A stretch of DNA of 64,000 nucleotides from Carboxylicivirga fragile (GTDB taxonomy: Bacteria; Bacteroidota; Bacteroidia; Bacteroidales; Marinilabiliaceae). The position numbers and the translations under genes were made by a program. The notes under the pieces are model-generated. The model was not told the DNA's origin, did no database searches, and was given only the letters and a program-made list of their open reading frames with translations. This document shows positions 7,918 to 16,941 of this stretch, piece by piece. Within the stretch, counting starts at the first letter, position 1. Each line of letters opens with the position of its first letter. The stretch lies in assembly GCA_025499625.1 (NCBI GenBank), contig JAFMVD010000009.1:62001-126000 (forward strand), in the 5' to 3' direction.

Positions 7918-8919
7918 ATGATATTAGTTACGGGGGGTACAGGATTGGTTGGTTCGCATTTACTCTTTCAGTTAGTGAAAGATGGGCAGCAGGTGCGTGC
8001 CTTGCGCAGAGCCAATAGTTGCATTGATGAATTAAAGAAAGTTTTTGAGTTTTACCAGGAAGATAGTTCGGACCTGTTCCAGAAAATTGAGTGGTTCGAA
8101 GGTGACTTGTTGAATTATTTCAGTTTAAAGGATGCCTTGCTTGGCGTATCGAAAGTATACCACTGTGCGGCTATGGTTTCATTTAAGCCAAGTGATGCCA
8201 TGGAGATGTTTTCGACCAATGTGGAAGGGACAGCAAATCTCGTTAACGCCTGCATAGAGTTAAATGTACCTCGTTTTTGTTTTGTGAGTTCGATAGCTAC
8301 CTTGGGTAAGCCACTTGAAGGAGAGGTGATTGATGAATCTACTTTTTGGCAAAATGATGATAATCATTCGGTGTATTCGCAAAGTAAATTCAGAGCCGAA
8401 ATGGAGGTTTGGCGAGGCACTAAGGAGGGGCTTAATGCTGTGGTAGTAAACCCATCAGTAATACTTGGTCCTGTTGGTTTGGAACGAAGTACAGGACAAC
8501 TTTTTAAGTCGGTGATGAATGGTGTGCGATTTTATACAGCCGGAGCAACAGGGTTTGTTGGTGTGCGTGATGTGGTAAAGGTAATGATCGCATTGGCGAA
8601 TAGTGATGTTGTAAACGAACGTTACGTGATTAACGCCGAAAATATAGCTTATAAGAAATTTATGGCTATGGCAGCTGGGGCCTTAAATGTGAAAGCACCA
8701 AAAGTAAAAGCTGTAAGGTGGATGGTTAGTTTGGCCTGGCGAATTGAACGTCTTCGTTATTATATTACTCGTAAAGAGCCGCGTTTGACAAAGGAAACGG
8801 CGCGCACATCTCAGCATAAGTCTTTTTATTCTGACGCAAAATTACAGGCATACATGCCTTTTAAATACATATCTATTCAGGATTCGATTGAGAATACTGC
8901 TAAGTATTTGAAGGAATAA
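7918..8919 (+). CDS. NAD(P)-dependent epimerase/dehydratase (extended SDR)
   Basis: Oxidoreductase of the extended short-chain dehydrogenase/reductase family, closest in feel to dihydroflavonol-4-reductase or 3-beta-HSD-like bacterial proteins. The N-terminal nucleotide-binding motif is TGGTGLVG (G6, G9, G12). The catalytic triad is visible as SS (124-125), Y153 and K157 in YSQSK. The 333 aa are full length. The C-terminal half, including a long basic helix (RIERLRYYITRKEPRL), follows the substrate-binding domain pattern. It is preceded by the OsmC-like gene at 10 bp, so probably the same operon. The substrate cannot be told from the sequence. Confidence 0.85.
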   Translation: MILVTGGTGLVGSHLLFQLVKDGQQVRALRRANSCIDELKKVFEFYQEDSSDLFQKIEWFEGDLLNYFSLKDALLGVSKVYHCAAMVSFKPSDAMEMFSTNVEGTANLVNACIELNVPRFCFVSSIATLGKPLEGEVIDESTFWQNDDNHSVYSQSKFRAEMEVWRGTKEGLNAVVVNPSVILGPVGLERSTGQLFKSVMNGVRFYTAGATGFVGVRDVVKVMIALANSDVVNERYVINAENIAYKKFMAMAAGALNVKAPKVKAVRWMVSLAWRIERLRYYITRKEPRLTKETARTSQHKSFYSDAKLQAYMPFKYISIQDSIENTAKYLKE

Positions 8920-8956
8920 AACTCAGAACAGATGAGGTTGTTAAGTTAGGGTAATT

Positions 8957-9235
8957 TTGTACAATGAAGAATCAAAGCGTGAGCTGGAGGAGGAGTACCC
9001 TAAAGGGGAAGAGATGCCAAAGGAAGATCAAAGTAAAATTATAGAAAGTTGTGGCCTTGGGAAAGGTTTCGGAATTAAATATTCCACTTTTTATTATTTC
9101 TTGTATTTAAATGATGCGAAAGGATTGGAGGATTACTTGAAGAAAAGAGGGATGCCATTTGCGGAGAAATTTAAAGATAGACTTGTCGGGTATTACAATC
9201 ATATTATTGCCTCAAACGATTTACCTCATCCATAA
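8957..9235 (+). CDS. Small hypothetical protein
   Basis: A 92-codon ORF from a TTG at 8957, or 73 codons from the first ATG at 9014. The N-terminal 25 residues are highly charged and Glu-rich. The rest (CGLGKGFGIKYSTFYYFLY, then a helical KGLEDYLKKRGMPFAEKFK) reads like a compact folded domain. I do not recognise it. It follows the SDR by 37 bp on the same strand, and its last 32 bp overlap the convergent BtpA-like gene. Such an overlap is uncommon, so the call is moderate. Confidence 0.45.
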   Translation: MYNEESKRELEEEYPKGEEMPKEDQSKIIESCGLGKGFGIKYSTFYYFLYLNDAKGLEDYLKKRGMPFAEKFKDRLVGYYNHIIASNDLPHP

Positions 9236-10001
9236 ATTCAGACACTCGCTTTGCATCAACTTCCTTCTCCCATTTTCCATCCATTTTAAAATGAGAACCC
9301 ACAATGAAAGCATTTGCCTTATGCCAGTAGTTTGAAATATTTTCCTTTGTAATACCAGAGCCAAGTATAATCGGGAAATTTTTATTCATGCCCAACTCTA
9401 CCAATTCATTCTCATCAACCTCACATCCAGTTGAAGCCCCTGTAATAATAACCCCGTCACTTAAGAAAAAGCTGGCTGCCTCTGCTGATTCCAATAAACT
9501 AACATCCGAAGTAATGGCATGTGATGAATGTTTCTTTTTTATATCAGCAAGTACTTTTACATTCGTGGCATCTATCATTTTCCGATAGCGCATCAACTCG
9601 CCGGCACAAGCATTCATTAGGCCTTCGTCGGCAATGTGCGAAAAAACAAATCCTTCTGCTCTTATAAAATCTAAATTACAAGCTTTGGCAACAGCTAAAG
9701 CCTCCTTATTAGCACCTGCCAAAATTTGAATACCAATGGGCAAATTGTACATGGCTCGTAATTGATTGGCAACAACTGTCATTGAGGCAACAATTTCAGG
9801 ACCTACATTCCCATTTAAATATGGAACATCATGCATGTTCTCAATCATTATTGCATCAACACCAGCCTCCACATAAACATCAGCATCAGCCAGTGCATTA
9901 GCTACAATATCTGAAATAGATAAACGATTATTTGGTGTGCCTGGAAGCGCACCAACATGCACCATAGCAATAATCCATTTATTTTTATCAAATAAATCCA
10001 T
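9204..10001 (-). CDS. BtpA/SgcQ family TIM-barrel protein
   Basis: Protein of the BtpA/SgcQ family, a TIM-barrel group named for the cyanobacterial photosystem I factor BtpA and the putative sugar-operon protein SgcQ. In non-photosynthetic bacteria the enzymatic role is unknown. The 265 aa show the typical N-terminus (MVHVGALPGTP), GVDAIMIENMHDVPY around residue 50, GIQILAGANKEALAVA, FIRAEGFVF and the C-terminal phosphate-site-like ILGSGITKEN plus IVGSHFK. It lies 24 bp downstream of the hybrid histidine kinase gene on the same strand, so the two may be co-transcribed. No signal peptide is seen. Confidence 0.87.
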   Translation of the reverse strand: MDLFDKNKWIIAMVHVGALPGTPNNRLSISDIVANALADADVYVEAGVDAIMIENMHDVPYLNGNVGPEIVASMTVVANQLRAMYNLPIGIQILAGANKEALAVAKACNLDFIRAEGFVFSHIADEGLMNACAGELMRYRKMIDATNVKVLADIKKKHSSHAITSDVSLLESAEAASFFLSDGVIITGASTGCEVDENELVELGMNKNFPIILGSGITKENISNYWHKANAFIVGSHFKMDGKWEKEVDAKRVSEFMDEVNRLRQ

Positions 10002-10025
10002 TTGAGTAATCTTTAAATATCAGGA

Positions 10026-11855
10026 TTACGCTTTACCGTCTCCAGGTACAAAGCGATTAATTGTAGTCAATAAATCTTCGTAACCGATTGGTTTTGCAAT
10101 GTAGTCATCACATCCAGCCTCACGCGATTTTTCTTTTTCCTCCGATAGGGCATAAGCGGTTTGAGCAATAACAGGTACTCCCTTGCTTATATTTTTTATT
10201 TCACGAGTAGCCGTATAGCCATCCATCAATGGCATTTTTATGTCCATCAAAACCAAATCAATGTTACTTACTTTCTTAAACACATCAACAGCCTCTTGAC
10301 CATCGCGGGCCCAAATAAGACTAGCATTTGACAAAGCCAAAGCCACTTCAATGTATCGGAAATTATCCTCCTCATCTTCGGCAACCAAGAAAGTCTTTCC
10401 TTCCCAATTGAAATCTTTTACAGGAGCTTGTTTCTCTTCCTCAGCCAAAGCTTGTTTTGCTAATCGATGATATGGCAAGGTAAAATAGAACACCGTTCCA
10501 ACCAGTGGTTCTGATTCAACCCAAATTTCACCACCCATCAAGTTAACCAGGTGCTTAGCAATAGACAAACCAATACCAGTTCCGCCGTACAGACGCTGTT
10601 TGTCATTATTGAACTTTGAGAAACGCTCAAAAATCTCGTTCTCTTTTCCATGTGGCAAACCTATACCAGTATCTTTCACATAAAACTGAAGAAATTGATC
10701 ATCTTCCTGTGTATAACCAAACTCAACAAATCCCCGTTCGGTAAACTTAACTGCGTTCCCAATGAGGTTAACTAAAATCTGACGCAAACGATGCTCATCG
10801 GTAAGAATCAAAGCACTTTCATCACTTACCCCTTCTTTGAGATATAACTTTAGGTTAAAAAGCCCTCGGCGTTTAATATCCTCAGCAAACGAATCATACA
10901 CATCAGTCATGACATCGTGTAATGGACATGGCGCATTTTTGATTTGCAGCTGACCACTGTCCAGTTTCGAAATATCAATTATATCTTCAACTAAAGTCAA
11001 AAGGTTTTTACCGTTAATCTTTATCAAATTAACAAACTCCTCTTTTTCATTCGACTCTATTTCAGGATGTGATAACAAATTTGAAAAACCAAGAATCGCA
11101 TTCATCGGCGTACGAATCTCATGCGACATATTTGATAAAAAGGAAGTTTTCAATCGGTCGCTTTCTTCCGCCTTTCGCTTGGCCAAACTTAAATTCTCAT
11201 GCTCCCTGCGCAAAAGTTTTCTAAAGCGTTGTTCTTTTTGCAAACTAAACAGCATGCCTTTCAATAAACTATTTAAAGGCATTAGCGTTAATAAATTGAT
11301 GATTAAAAATACTGTTGCCAACTGCGCATACGTTGAAAAATCAACAACCGGTTTGAATATAATCTCAATACTAGGCATGTAAAGTACAGCCCCTACTCCA
11401 ATTAATGTAAAAACAACTGCAAACATTGACCTCAACGCACTGCGCTGCCCCGCCAATATTCCAGACATGATAGTATAGGATAGTAAAAATGCGTATCCAA
11501 GCGGTGAATTATTGGTATCCAATAAAAGATATAAGCCAATTAGGTAGATGAGAAACAACACCCATCCAACTCTAAACTTAAATGGCAAACTACGAACTGA
11601 GGTTGCGAAAATAGCAGATAAGAATACAAATGTTGAAAAGATTCCGTAAGCGTATTCTTTTTCTTGTAGAAACGTTAGGCCTAAATAAAGATAGACGACC
11701 AAACCGATAAACATCACACCTATTGAGAAATAATGAAAAATACGTTCGCGCCAATAGTGCAAACCGTCCCCAGAAGGTAACGAGGAAGGACCTAGTCGCC
11801 TACGAAAAAACACATCTATTTTTCTCAACAACCTTGATTCAGAAACTAATCTCAT
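10026..11855 (-). CDS. Membrane hybrid histidine kinase with C-terminal receiver
   Basis: Sensor kinase with a built-in response-regulator receiver. About five to six transmembrane helices occupy residues 40-200 with no large periplasmic loop, suggesting a membrane-sensing input. A coiled linker leads to HisKA (SNMSHEIRTPMNA, phospho-His 245). The HATPase domain follows (N-box NLIGNAVKF, D395TGIGL, GGTGIGLS). A receiver domain at about 487-600 has the phosphoacceptor D538 in LMDIKMP and the switch Lys in AKPI. At 609 aa it has no HPt or DNA-binding domain, so a separate phosphotransfer partner would be needed and none is nearby. It precedes the BtpA-like gene by 24 bp. Confidence 0.93.
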   Translation of the reverse strand: MRLVSESRLLRKIDVFFRRRLGPSSLPSGDGLHYWRERIFHYFSIGVMFIGLVVYLYLGLTFLQEKEYAYGIFSTFVFLSAIFATSVRSLPFKFRVGWVLFLIYLIGLYLLLDTNNSPLGYAFLLSYTIMSGILAGQRSALRSMFAVVFTLIGVGAVLYMPSIEIIFKPVVDFSTYAQLATVFLIINLLTLMPLNSLLKGMLFSLQKEQRFRKLLRREHENLSLAKRKAEESDRLKTSFLSNMSHEIRTPMNAILGFSNLLSHPEIESNEKEEFVNLIKINGKNLLTLVEDIIDISKLDSGQLQIKNAPCPLHDVMTDVYDSFAEDIKRRGLFNLKLYLKEGVSDESALILTDEHRLRQILVNLIGNAVKFTERGFVEFGYTQEDDQFLQFYVKDTGIGLPHGKENEIFERFSKFNNDKQRLYGGTGIGLSIAKHLVNLMGGEIWVESEPLVGTVFYFTLPYHRLAKQALAEEEKQAPVKDFNWEGKTFLVAEDEEDNFRYIEVALALSNASLIWARDGQEAVDVFKKVSNIDLVLMDIKMPLMDGYTATREIKNISKGVPVIAQTAYALSEEKEKSREAGCDDYIAKPIGYEDLLTTINRFVPGDGKA

Positions 11856-12043
11856 ATTATCGAATAAGGTCTTATGTGTGTGATACCATAACAGGTGGTT
11901 AAACTTACCTCGCTAAAGTTAATTAATTATTGCTGTTTTACTATTTTTTGATTTAAAAAAAGACATATTATTTCCCCTACAAATCACCGCCGATATAAAT
12001 ATGCAAAACAGGCTATTTGCCCACAAAATTAGCAAAAGAATTT

Positions 12044-13066
12044 TCAAGGCAAAAAAGAACGACCTTCAGTACAATTCAAACACATTGCAATGGCTTTTTT
12101 ATCATTGATTATCAAATCCTTAAAATCAAAACTAATTTCAGATTTATTTAGGGTTTGAAAGTCTGTGTCGAAAACATTACCAAATGCATGAGTTGCATCC
12201 TTATCAAAACAACATGGACTAAGCGCTCCATTCCAAGTAATCACTGCAGAATGCCATTGTCGCCAGCAATGATTACGCAAGCTACCTTTTACAACTTTCG
12301 ACTGCCCTTCCACATAGCGATTCAAGCTATTATTCACAGGTGGTTTAACACCTCCTTGGGCAAAGGAATTGAATTGCGCTGATTTCAGTTCTAGCTTATC
12401 AACATCTAAGCTCTTTGCCAATTGTCGAATACCATCCAACTCATGTTCGTTATGTTCAAACACTAAAAACTGCATTACAACTATCGGAAACCGTCGCTTC
12501 TTTCGCCTCTTGGCTTCAACAACATTTTTTATGCTATCAATAACTTTACTTAAATCACCACCCACACGATATTTCTGATAACTATCTTGTGTTAAGCCAT
12601 CAACAGAAAAAATTAATCGCGTCATATCAGCCTCAACCAACTTCTCGGCTACACCAGAGCTTAAAAAATGGCCATTCGTAGAACAGGAAGTGTAATATCC
12701 TTGCTTTCGAGCCAACAATACCATCTCGGCAAACTGTGGATGCATCATTGGTTCGCCCTGCACATATAAATTCAAGTACATTAATTGTGGCCCAAGCTGG
12801 CCAAGTAATACCTCGTATTGTTTTAATTCCATCTGCCCTCGTGGGCGATTCAAAACCCCAGCTCCAGTTGGGCACTCCGGACATTTAAGGTTACAAATAC
12901 TGGTAGGCTCAATAGATACTGCCATAGGTTTGTACCCAAGATAGATCTTCCCTGTAATCCGCGATAAAACGTAGAAACAAACAACCCTTATAGCATTAAC
13001 AATTCGCCGAATAGTTAATACTTTAAGAATGGCATTGGCTTCAAGAACAAACGACCTCCATTGCAT
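12044..13066 (-). CDS. Radical SAM/SPASM domain protein
   Basis: Radical S-adenosylmethionine enzyme. The SAM cluster motif is CNLKCPEC (C58, C62, C65) preceded by SIEPTSI, and the C-terminal auxiliary-cluster (SPASM-like) cysteines are in SPCCFD and CLNC. The TIM-barrel region includes YVQGEPMMHPQF (the GEPll motif) and STNGHFL. The 340 aa are typical. The N-terminal 45 residues are hydrophobic/basic (VLTIRRIVNAIRVVCFYVL) and may associate with the membrane. The start lies 6 bp after the stop of the OmpA-like lipoprotein gene, so they form an operon. Members with this architecture mature peptides or modify lipids and sugars; the substrate here is unknown. Confidence 0.9.
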   Translation of the reverse strand: MQWRSFVLEANAILKVLTIRRIVNAIRVVCFYVLSRITGKIYLGYKPMAVSIEPTSICNLKCPECPTGAGVLNRPRGQMELKQYEVLLGQLGPQLMYLNLYVQGEPMMHPQFAEMVLLARKQGYYTSCSTNGHFLSSGVAEKLVEADMTRLIFSVDGLTQDSYQKYRVGGDLSKVIDSIKNVVEAKRRKKRRFPIVVMQFLVFEHNEHELDGIRQLAKSLDVDKLELKSAQFNSFAQGGVKPPVNNSLNRYVEGQSKVVKGSLRNHCWRQWHSAVITWNGALSPCCFDKDATHAFGNVFDTDFQTLNKSEISFDFKDLIINDKKAIAMCLNCTEGRSFLP

Positions 13067-13072
13067 CTGCGA

Positions 13073-14083
13073 TTATATATCCAATAGATTTAAAACTTCA
13101 TCCATTTTAGGTGTCAAAATAATTTCTGTTCTTCTGTTCGATCTCAATTCGTTAGCACTGTTCCCTTTTTTCAAGGGCAGAAATTCACCTTTACCAGCAG
13201 CCGAAATTCGAATTGGATCAATTGAGCTGTTATCAAGCAAGATACGAACTACAGAAGTAGCGCGTTTTACACTAAGGTCCCAGTTATCTTTCAGTACTGC
13301 ACTTTTATATGGAATATTATCGGTATGTCCTTCCACAATCACATTAATACTTTTATTTTCCTCAAGTACGGTTGCAATTTCTTTTAATGCAGAAACTCCT
13401 TGCGCATTCACCTCGTAACTACCTGATGAAAACAATAATTTTTCCTCCAGCGAAACATACACCTTACCATTTTTCATATGCACCTTTAATTCATCACTTG
13501 AGAAGCCCATCAATGCATCGCTCACACTTTTTCGCAGAGCCAGCATAGCTTCATCTTTCTGACTAAGCGCTGTTTCCAATTCCTGCAAACGCTTATTTTG
13601 GCTCAGCATTTTCGCTTTTGATGCTTCCAATTCTTCAATAGCCGCTCGAAGCTCCCTTTTCTGATTATTTAATTCCTCCTCTGATTTTAACAAGGCATCT
13701 TCTCGTTTCAACAGGTCATCCTGCAATTTTTGCAAATACACGAGTAATTCTTTGTTCTTTCCATTACCCGCTCCTGTTGACTTAACGCCTTTAAGTAGTT
13801 CGGTATAACTAGCATTTAAATCCTCGTATTGAAATTGCTGACGACGCAAGCGTTTTGATAAACTTAGGGTATCAGAAACCAGAGCATCAACTTTCTTTTT
13901 AGCTCTTTCAAGATCCGACTCATATTCATTAGATTTTACTTTTAAGGCATCATTTTCAGCACGCAGCATTTCAATTTCATCCTCCACCAATCCATTTCGC
14001 TCACTTAATTCCTCAAATTGCTTCAGTGGAACACAAGCTCCAATAAGCATTGCAAAAACCAACAATCCAATAATCTGTTTCAT
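13073..14083 (-). CDS. OmpA-family lipoprotein with long coiled coil
   Basis: Envelope protein tethering outer membrane to peptidoglycan, by family analogy. A lipoprotein signal ends at IGAC (Cys 17). A long heptad-rich coiled coil spans about residues 22-185. An OmpA-like peptidoglycan-binding domain follows at about 205-325, with FSSGSYEVN, VEGHTDNIPY, the NWDLSVKRATSVVRIL helix and NRRTEIIL. The 336 aa form a complete protein. The gene is first in an operon with the radical SAM gene (6 bp). Its start-codon region is duplicated 57 bp upstream, creating a 12-codon leader ORF (see 14102-14140). Confidence 0.9.
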   Translation of the reverse strand: MKQIIGLLVFAMLIGACVPLKQFEELSERNGLVEDEIEMLRAENDALKVKSNEYESDLERAKKKVDALVSDTLSLSKRLRRQQFQYEDLNASYTELLKGVKSTGAGNGKNKELLVYLQKLQDDLLKREDALLKSEEELNNQKRELRAAIEELEASKAKMLSQNKRLQELETALSQKDEAMLALRKSVSDALMGFSSDELKVHMKNGKVYVSLEEKLLFSSGSYEVNAQGVSALKEIATVLEENKSINVIVEGHTDNIPYKSAVLKDNWDLSVKRATSVVRILLDNSSIDPIRISAAGKGEFLPLKKGNSANELRSNRRTEIILTPKMDEVLNLLDI

Positions 14084-14154
14084 GTGTCTAAAATTTATTT
14101 CTTAATGGTCACATGGAACTTCTCTCATGGCTCGTTTCATGTGTCTAAAATTTA
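14077..14154 (-). repeat. 21-bp exact direct repeat spanning the ompA-like start codon
   Basis: Plus-strand gtttcatgtgtctaaaattta occurs at 14077-14097 and again at 14134-14154, 57 bp apart. The gene-proximal copy contains the real ATG (14081-14083). The distal copy contains an identical ATG context (14138-14140). Confidence 0.9.
14102..14140 (-). CDS. Possible 12-aa leader peptide ORF upstream of the ompA-like gene
   Basis: The distal copy of the duplicated start region opens a short frame MKRAMREVPCDH followed by TAA. It ends 18 nt before the ompA-like ATG. It carries exactly the same upstream 15 nt as the true gene, so it should initiate equally well. A near-consensus -7 element (CATCTTTG, minus strand, plus 14161-14168) would start transcription just upstream. 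Whether it is translated or regulatory is unknown. Confidence 0.35.
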   Translation of the reverse strand: MKRAMREVPCDH

Positions 14155-14326
14155 ATCATTCAAAGATGAAAAAAAAGCCAAATACTACACTTTTCAAACG
14201 AGAAAATAATTCAAATCGTATTTAAATAACAAACGATTGATCACTCTTTCCTGCATTACAAGTAATTAATTACAAACACCCCTAAGCTTAAAGCATAATT
14301 TTATTCGATGGTATTTGCAATCTTAT

Positions 14327-14334
14327 TATATTTG
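14327..14334 (+). promoter_or_regulatory. Putative -7 promoter element for dxs
   Basis: TATATTTG matches TAnnTTTG. Transcription from about 14341 would exclude the upstream in-frame codon at 14315 and supports the ATG at 14384 as the dxs start. A proper -33 motif is not clear. Confidence 0.5.
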
Positions 14335-14383
14335 TGCCTCAATCAATAATTATTGCACACAGCAATTAAGCACAGAATTAAAA

Positions 14384-16288
14384 ATGAGCGAAGGCACTAG
14401 CCGATTTCTAGATAAAATCAATTCTCCTGATGATCTAAAGAAAGTTGCAGCAGAAGATTTGCCGCAGGTTTGTGATGAATTAAGAGATTTCATTATTGAC
14501 GCCCTATCCTGCAATCCGGGACATTTTGGAGCCAGCTTAGGCGTAGTCGAATTATCGGTGGCACTTCACTATGTTTTTAATGCGCCCTATGACAAAATCA
14601 TCTGGGACGTTGGACACCAAGCCTACGGACATAAAATATTAACTGGACGGCGCGATAATTTTCACACCAATCGTAAATACAAGGGCATAAGTGGCTTTCC
14701 TAATATTTTTGAAAGCGAATACGATGCTTTTGGCGTAGGCCATTCATCTACTTCCATATCTGCAGCTTTGGGAATGGCAGCAGCTGCCTCAATGGACGGT
14801 GAAGACGACAAGCAAGTTGTAGCTGTAATTGGAGATGGTGCCATGACAGCCGGAATGGCTTTTGAGGGTTTAAATAACATGTCGACTCTCAAATCTAATA
14901 TGACAGTTATCTTGAATGATAACAATATGGCCATTGACCCTGCTGTTGGTGGTTTTAGTGAATATCTGGTTGACATTGCAACGTCGCACACCTACAATCG
15001 TTTCCGCCACGAAGCTTTTAAGGCTTTGGAAAAAATGAAACTGGCTGGGCCACGCTCAAAGGAAATGATTACCAAACTTAACAACTCATTAAAAAACCTG
15101 CTCACTAAGCAGACTAATATATTTGAAGGACTTAATATTCGTTATTTCGGCCCTGTTGACGGACACGACATACATCATTTGCGTCGTGTTCTGGACGATA
15201 TTAAAAAAATACCAGGTCCAAAAGTATTACACGTAATTACCAAAAAAGGTAAAGGATTTAAGTTAGCCGAAGAAAACCAAACGGCGTGGCATGCTGTTGG
15301 TGACAAATTCAATAAAGAAACTGGTCAAAAACTTTCAACTAGTTCATCTACACCAAAGCCTCCTAAATTTCAGGATGTATTTGGACATACCATTGTTGAA
15401 CTAGCTGAGAAAAATGAAAAAATAGTTGGGATTACGCCAGCCATGCCATCAGGATGCAGTTTAAACATTATGATGGAGAAAATACCAGACAGAGCATTTG
15501 ATGTGGGAATAGCTGAGCAACACGCTGTTACTTTTTCCGCTGGCATGGCCATTGCTGGCTATACGCCTTTTTGTAACATCTACTCCTCATTTATGCAACG
15601 TTCATTCGATCAAGTCATTCACGATGTAGCTTTGCAGAATCTGAATGTTGTGTTTTGTTTGGATAGAGGCGGTTTAGTGGGCGCTGATGGGGCAACTCAT
15701 CATGGGGCATATGACCTTTCATTTTTCCGAGGCATTCCCAATCTGATTATTTCATCGCCTATGGATGAAATGGAGTTGCGTAACTTAATGTACACAGCGC
15801 AATTACCTAACAAAGGCCCATTTTCAATACGCTATCCGCGCGGCAATGGATCAATCATCGACTGGCAACAGCCAATGGAAGAAATTGAAGTGGGAACTGG
15901 CAGATGTTTGAAGGAAGGGAATGATCTTGCCATAATTACGATTGGACCAATAGGTGTTAAAGCACAACAAGTAATTAGAAAGCTCGAAAAACAGGAATAC
16001 TCGATAGCACATTACGACTTGCGTTTTGTAAAACCTCTGGACGAAAAGATGCTTCATGAAATTTTCGCACAACACAAAAAGGTGATAACCATCGAAGACG
16101 GCACCATTGTAGGAGGCATGGGAAGTGCTGTAATAGAGTTTATGGTTGATAATGGCTACCAGGCAAAAGTGAAGCGCCTAGGCATTCCTGACAAATACAT
16201 CGAACATGGTACGCAAACCGAATTATTTGGACTGTGTGGCTACGACAAAGAAGGTATTGAGAATAGCATTGTTGAGATGCTTGGGTAG
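14384..16288 (+). CDS. dxs: 1-deoxy-D-xylulose-5-phosphate synthase
   Basis: First enzyme of the MEP isoprenoid pathway: thiamine-diphosphate-dependent condensation of pyruvate and glyceraldehyde-3-phosphate. The start is at 14384 ([12 protein letters not shown]); 23 further in-frame codons upstream lie at or before the predicted transcript start. At 634 aa the product is full length. Motifs include [16 protein letters not shown], the ThDP-binding [16 protein letters not shown], the catalytic-site GHSSTS and the transketolase C-terminal blocks ([35 protein letters not shown]). It is a single gene, divergent from the ompA-like operon. Confidence 0.96.
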   Translation: MSEGTSRFLDKINSPDDLKKVAAEDLPQVCDELRDFIIDALSCNPGHFGASLGVVELSVALHYVFNAPYDKIIWDVGHQAYGHKILTGRRDNFHTNRKYKGISGFPNIFESEYDAFGVGHSSTSISAALGMAAAASMDGEDDKQVVAVIGDGAMTAGMAFEGLNNMSTLKSNMTVILNDNNMAIDPAVGGFSEYLVDIATSHTYNRFRHEAFKALEKMKLAGPRSKEMITKLNNSLKNLLTKQTNIFEGLNIRYFGPVDGHDIHHLRRVLDDIKKIPGPKVLHVITKKGKGFKLAEENQTAWHAVGDKFNKETGQKLSTSSSTPKPPKFQDVFGHTIVELAEKNEKIVGITPAMPSGCSLNIMMEKIPDRAFDVGIAEQHAVTFSAGMAIAGYTPFCNIYSSFMQRSFDQVIHDVALQNLNVVFCLDRGGLVGADGATHHGAYDLSFFRGIPNLIISSPMDEMELRNLMYTAQLPNKGPFSIRYPRGNGSIIDWQQPMEEIEVGTGRCLKEGNDLAIITIGPIGVKAQQVIRKLEKQEYSIAHYDLRFVKPLDEKMLHEIFAQHKKVITIEDGTIVGGMGSAVIEFMVDNGYQAKVKRLGIPDKYIEHGTQTELFGLCGYDKEGIENSIVEMLG

Positions 16289-16871
16289 AGAACTCCACTA
16301 ATTACAAACATGCCAAAATTTTCAACCCTGATTGACAACCATGAACTGAAGCTTTAAGCATAGCTCCATCAGGTGCATACTTGTAAGTTCACCTTACCAT
16401 TCTCAACATCTTTAAATTTAAGATTGGCTAAGCACTATTTATTAGTGGGAATTTGTGATTATTCGTGGGGGATTTTTGTATATCCAATTACTTTCCCCAT
16501 CAATCTGCACGAATAAACACGAATTGCTTAATAGTTGTTTTTTAATAAAAACATTAACAGCAAACCTAACATTCCCTCTTCAAGCTAACCCAAGCTTAAC
16601 AAACTAAGTGCTTTTTAACACCATGGAAAGCTTTTTAACACAACTTTTCCCAGGCTAATTTCAGCCACAAAAAAGTCAACCCCTATATTTATCCGAAAGA
16701 AACACTCAAAATCGGATTTTCAAAATCACACCCCTAAAAAACCAAGGTCGAAAACACAAAAAACTAACTTTTAACTAATCCAACCCCCATTTTTTAGCTA
16801 CTAAAATTTATTTTAACAATATTTTAACAAAATGCCCCCTATTTTTTAATGCGTAATTAAAATAAAGTGTC
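16289..16871. other. Long non-coding gap between dxs and the secreted protein gene
   Basis: About 580 bp without a credible ORF. From roughly 16550 to 16850 the plus strand is rich in A and C with very few G, an unusual strand bias. The word TTTTAACA recurs: GCTTTTTAACAC at 16610-16621 and 16630-16641, and TTTTAACA at 16811-16818 and 16822-16829. No clear terminator follows dxs. Confidence 0.55.
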
Positions 16872-16879
16872 TATGTTTG
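16872..16879 (+). promoter_or_regulatory. -7 promoter element for the secreted repeat protein
   Basis: TATGTTTG matches TAnnTTTG exactly, 63 bp before the ATG at 16942. The expected transcript start (about 16886) coincides with an ACCCC...GGGGT hairpin (16886-16890 with 16902-16906), which would cap the mRNA 5' end. No good -33 motif is seen. Confidence 0.6.
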
Positions 16880-16941
16880 CATCGTACCCCACACAAAAGA
16901 GGGGGTCGCAAATTAATTATACATTTTAAATAAAATTTACG

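Noticed and set aside
14315-14383. N-terminal extension of Dxs
   Set aside because: It overlaps the -7 promoter element; the family start is MSEG...FLDKI at 14384. The same reasoning moved the starts of metK (23970), ribE (6706), radC (24888), folK (34072), efp (63911) and the protein at 50931.
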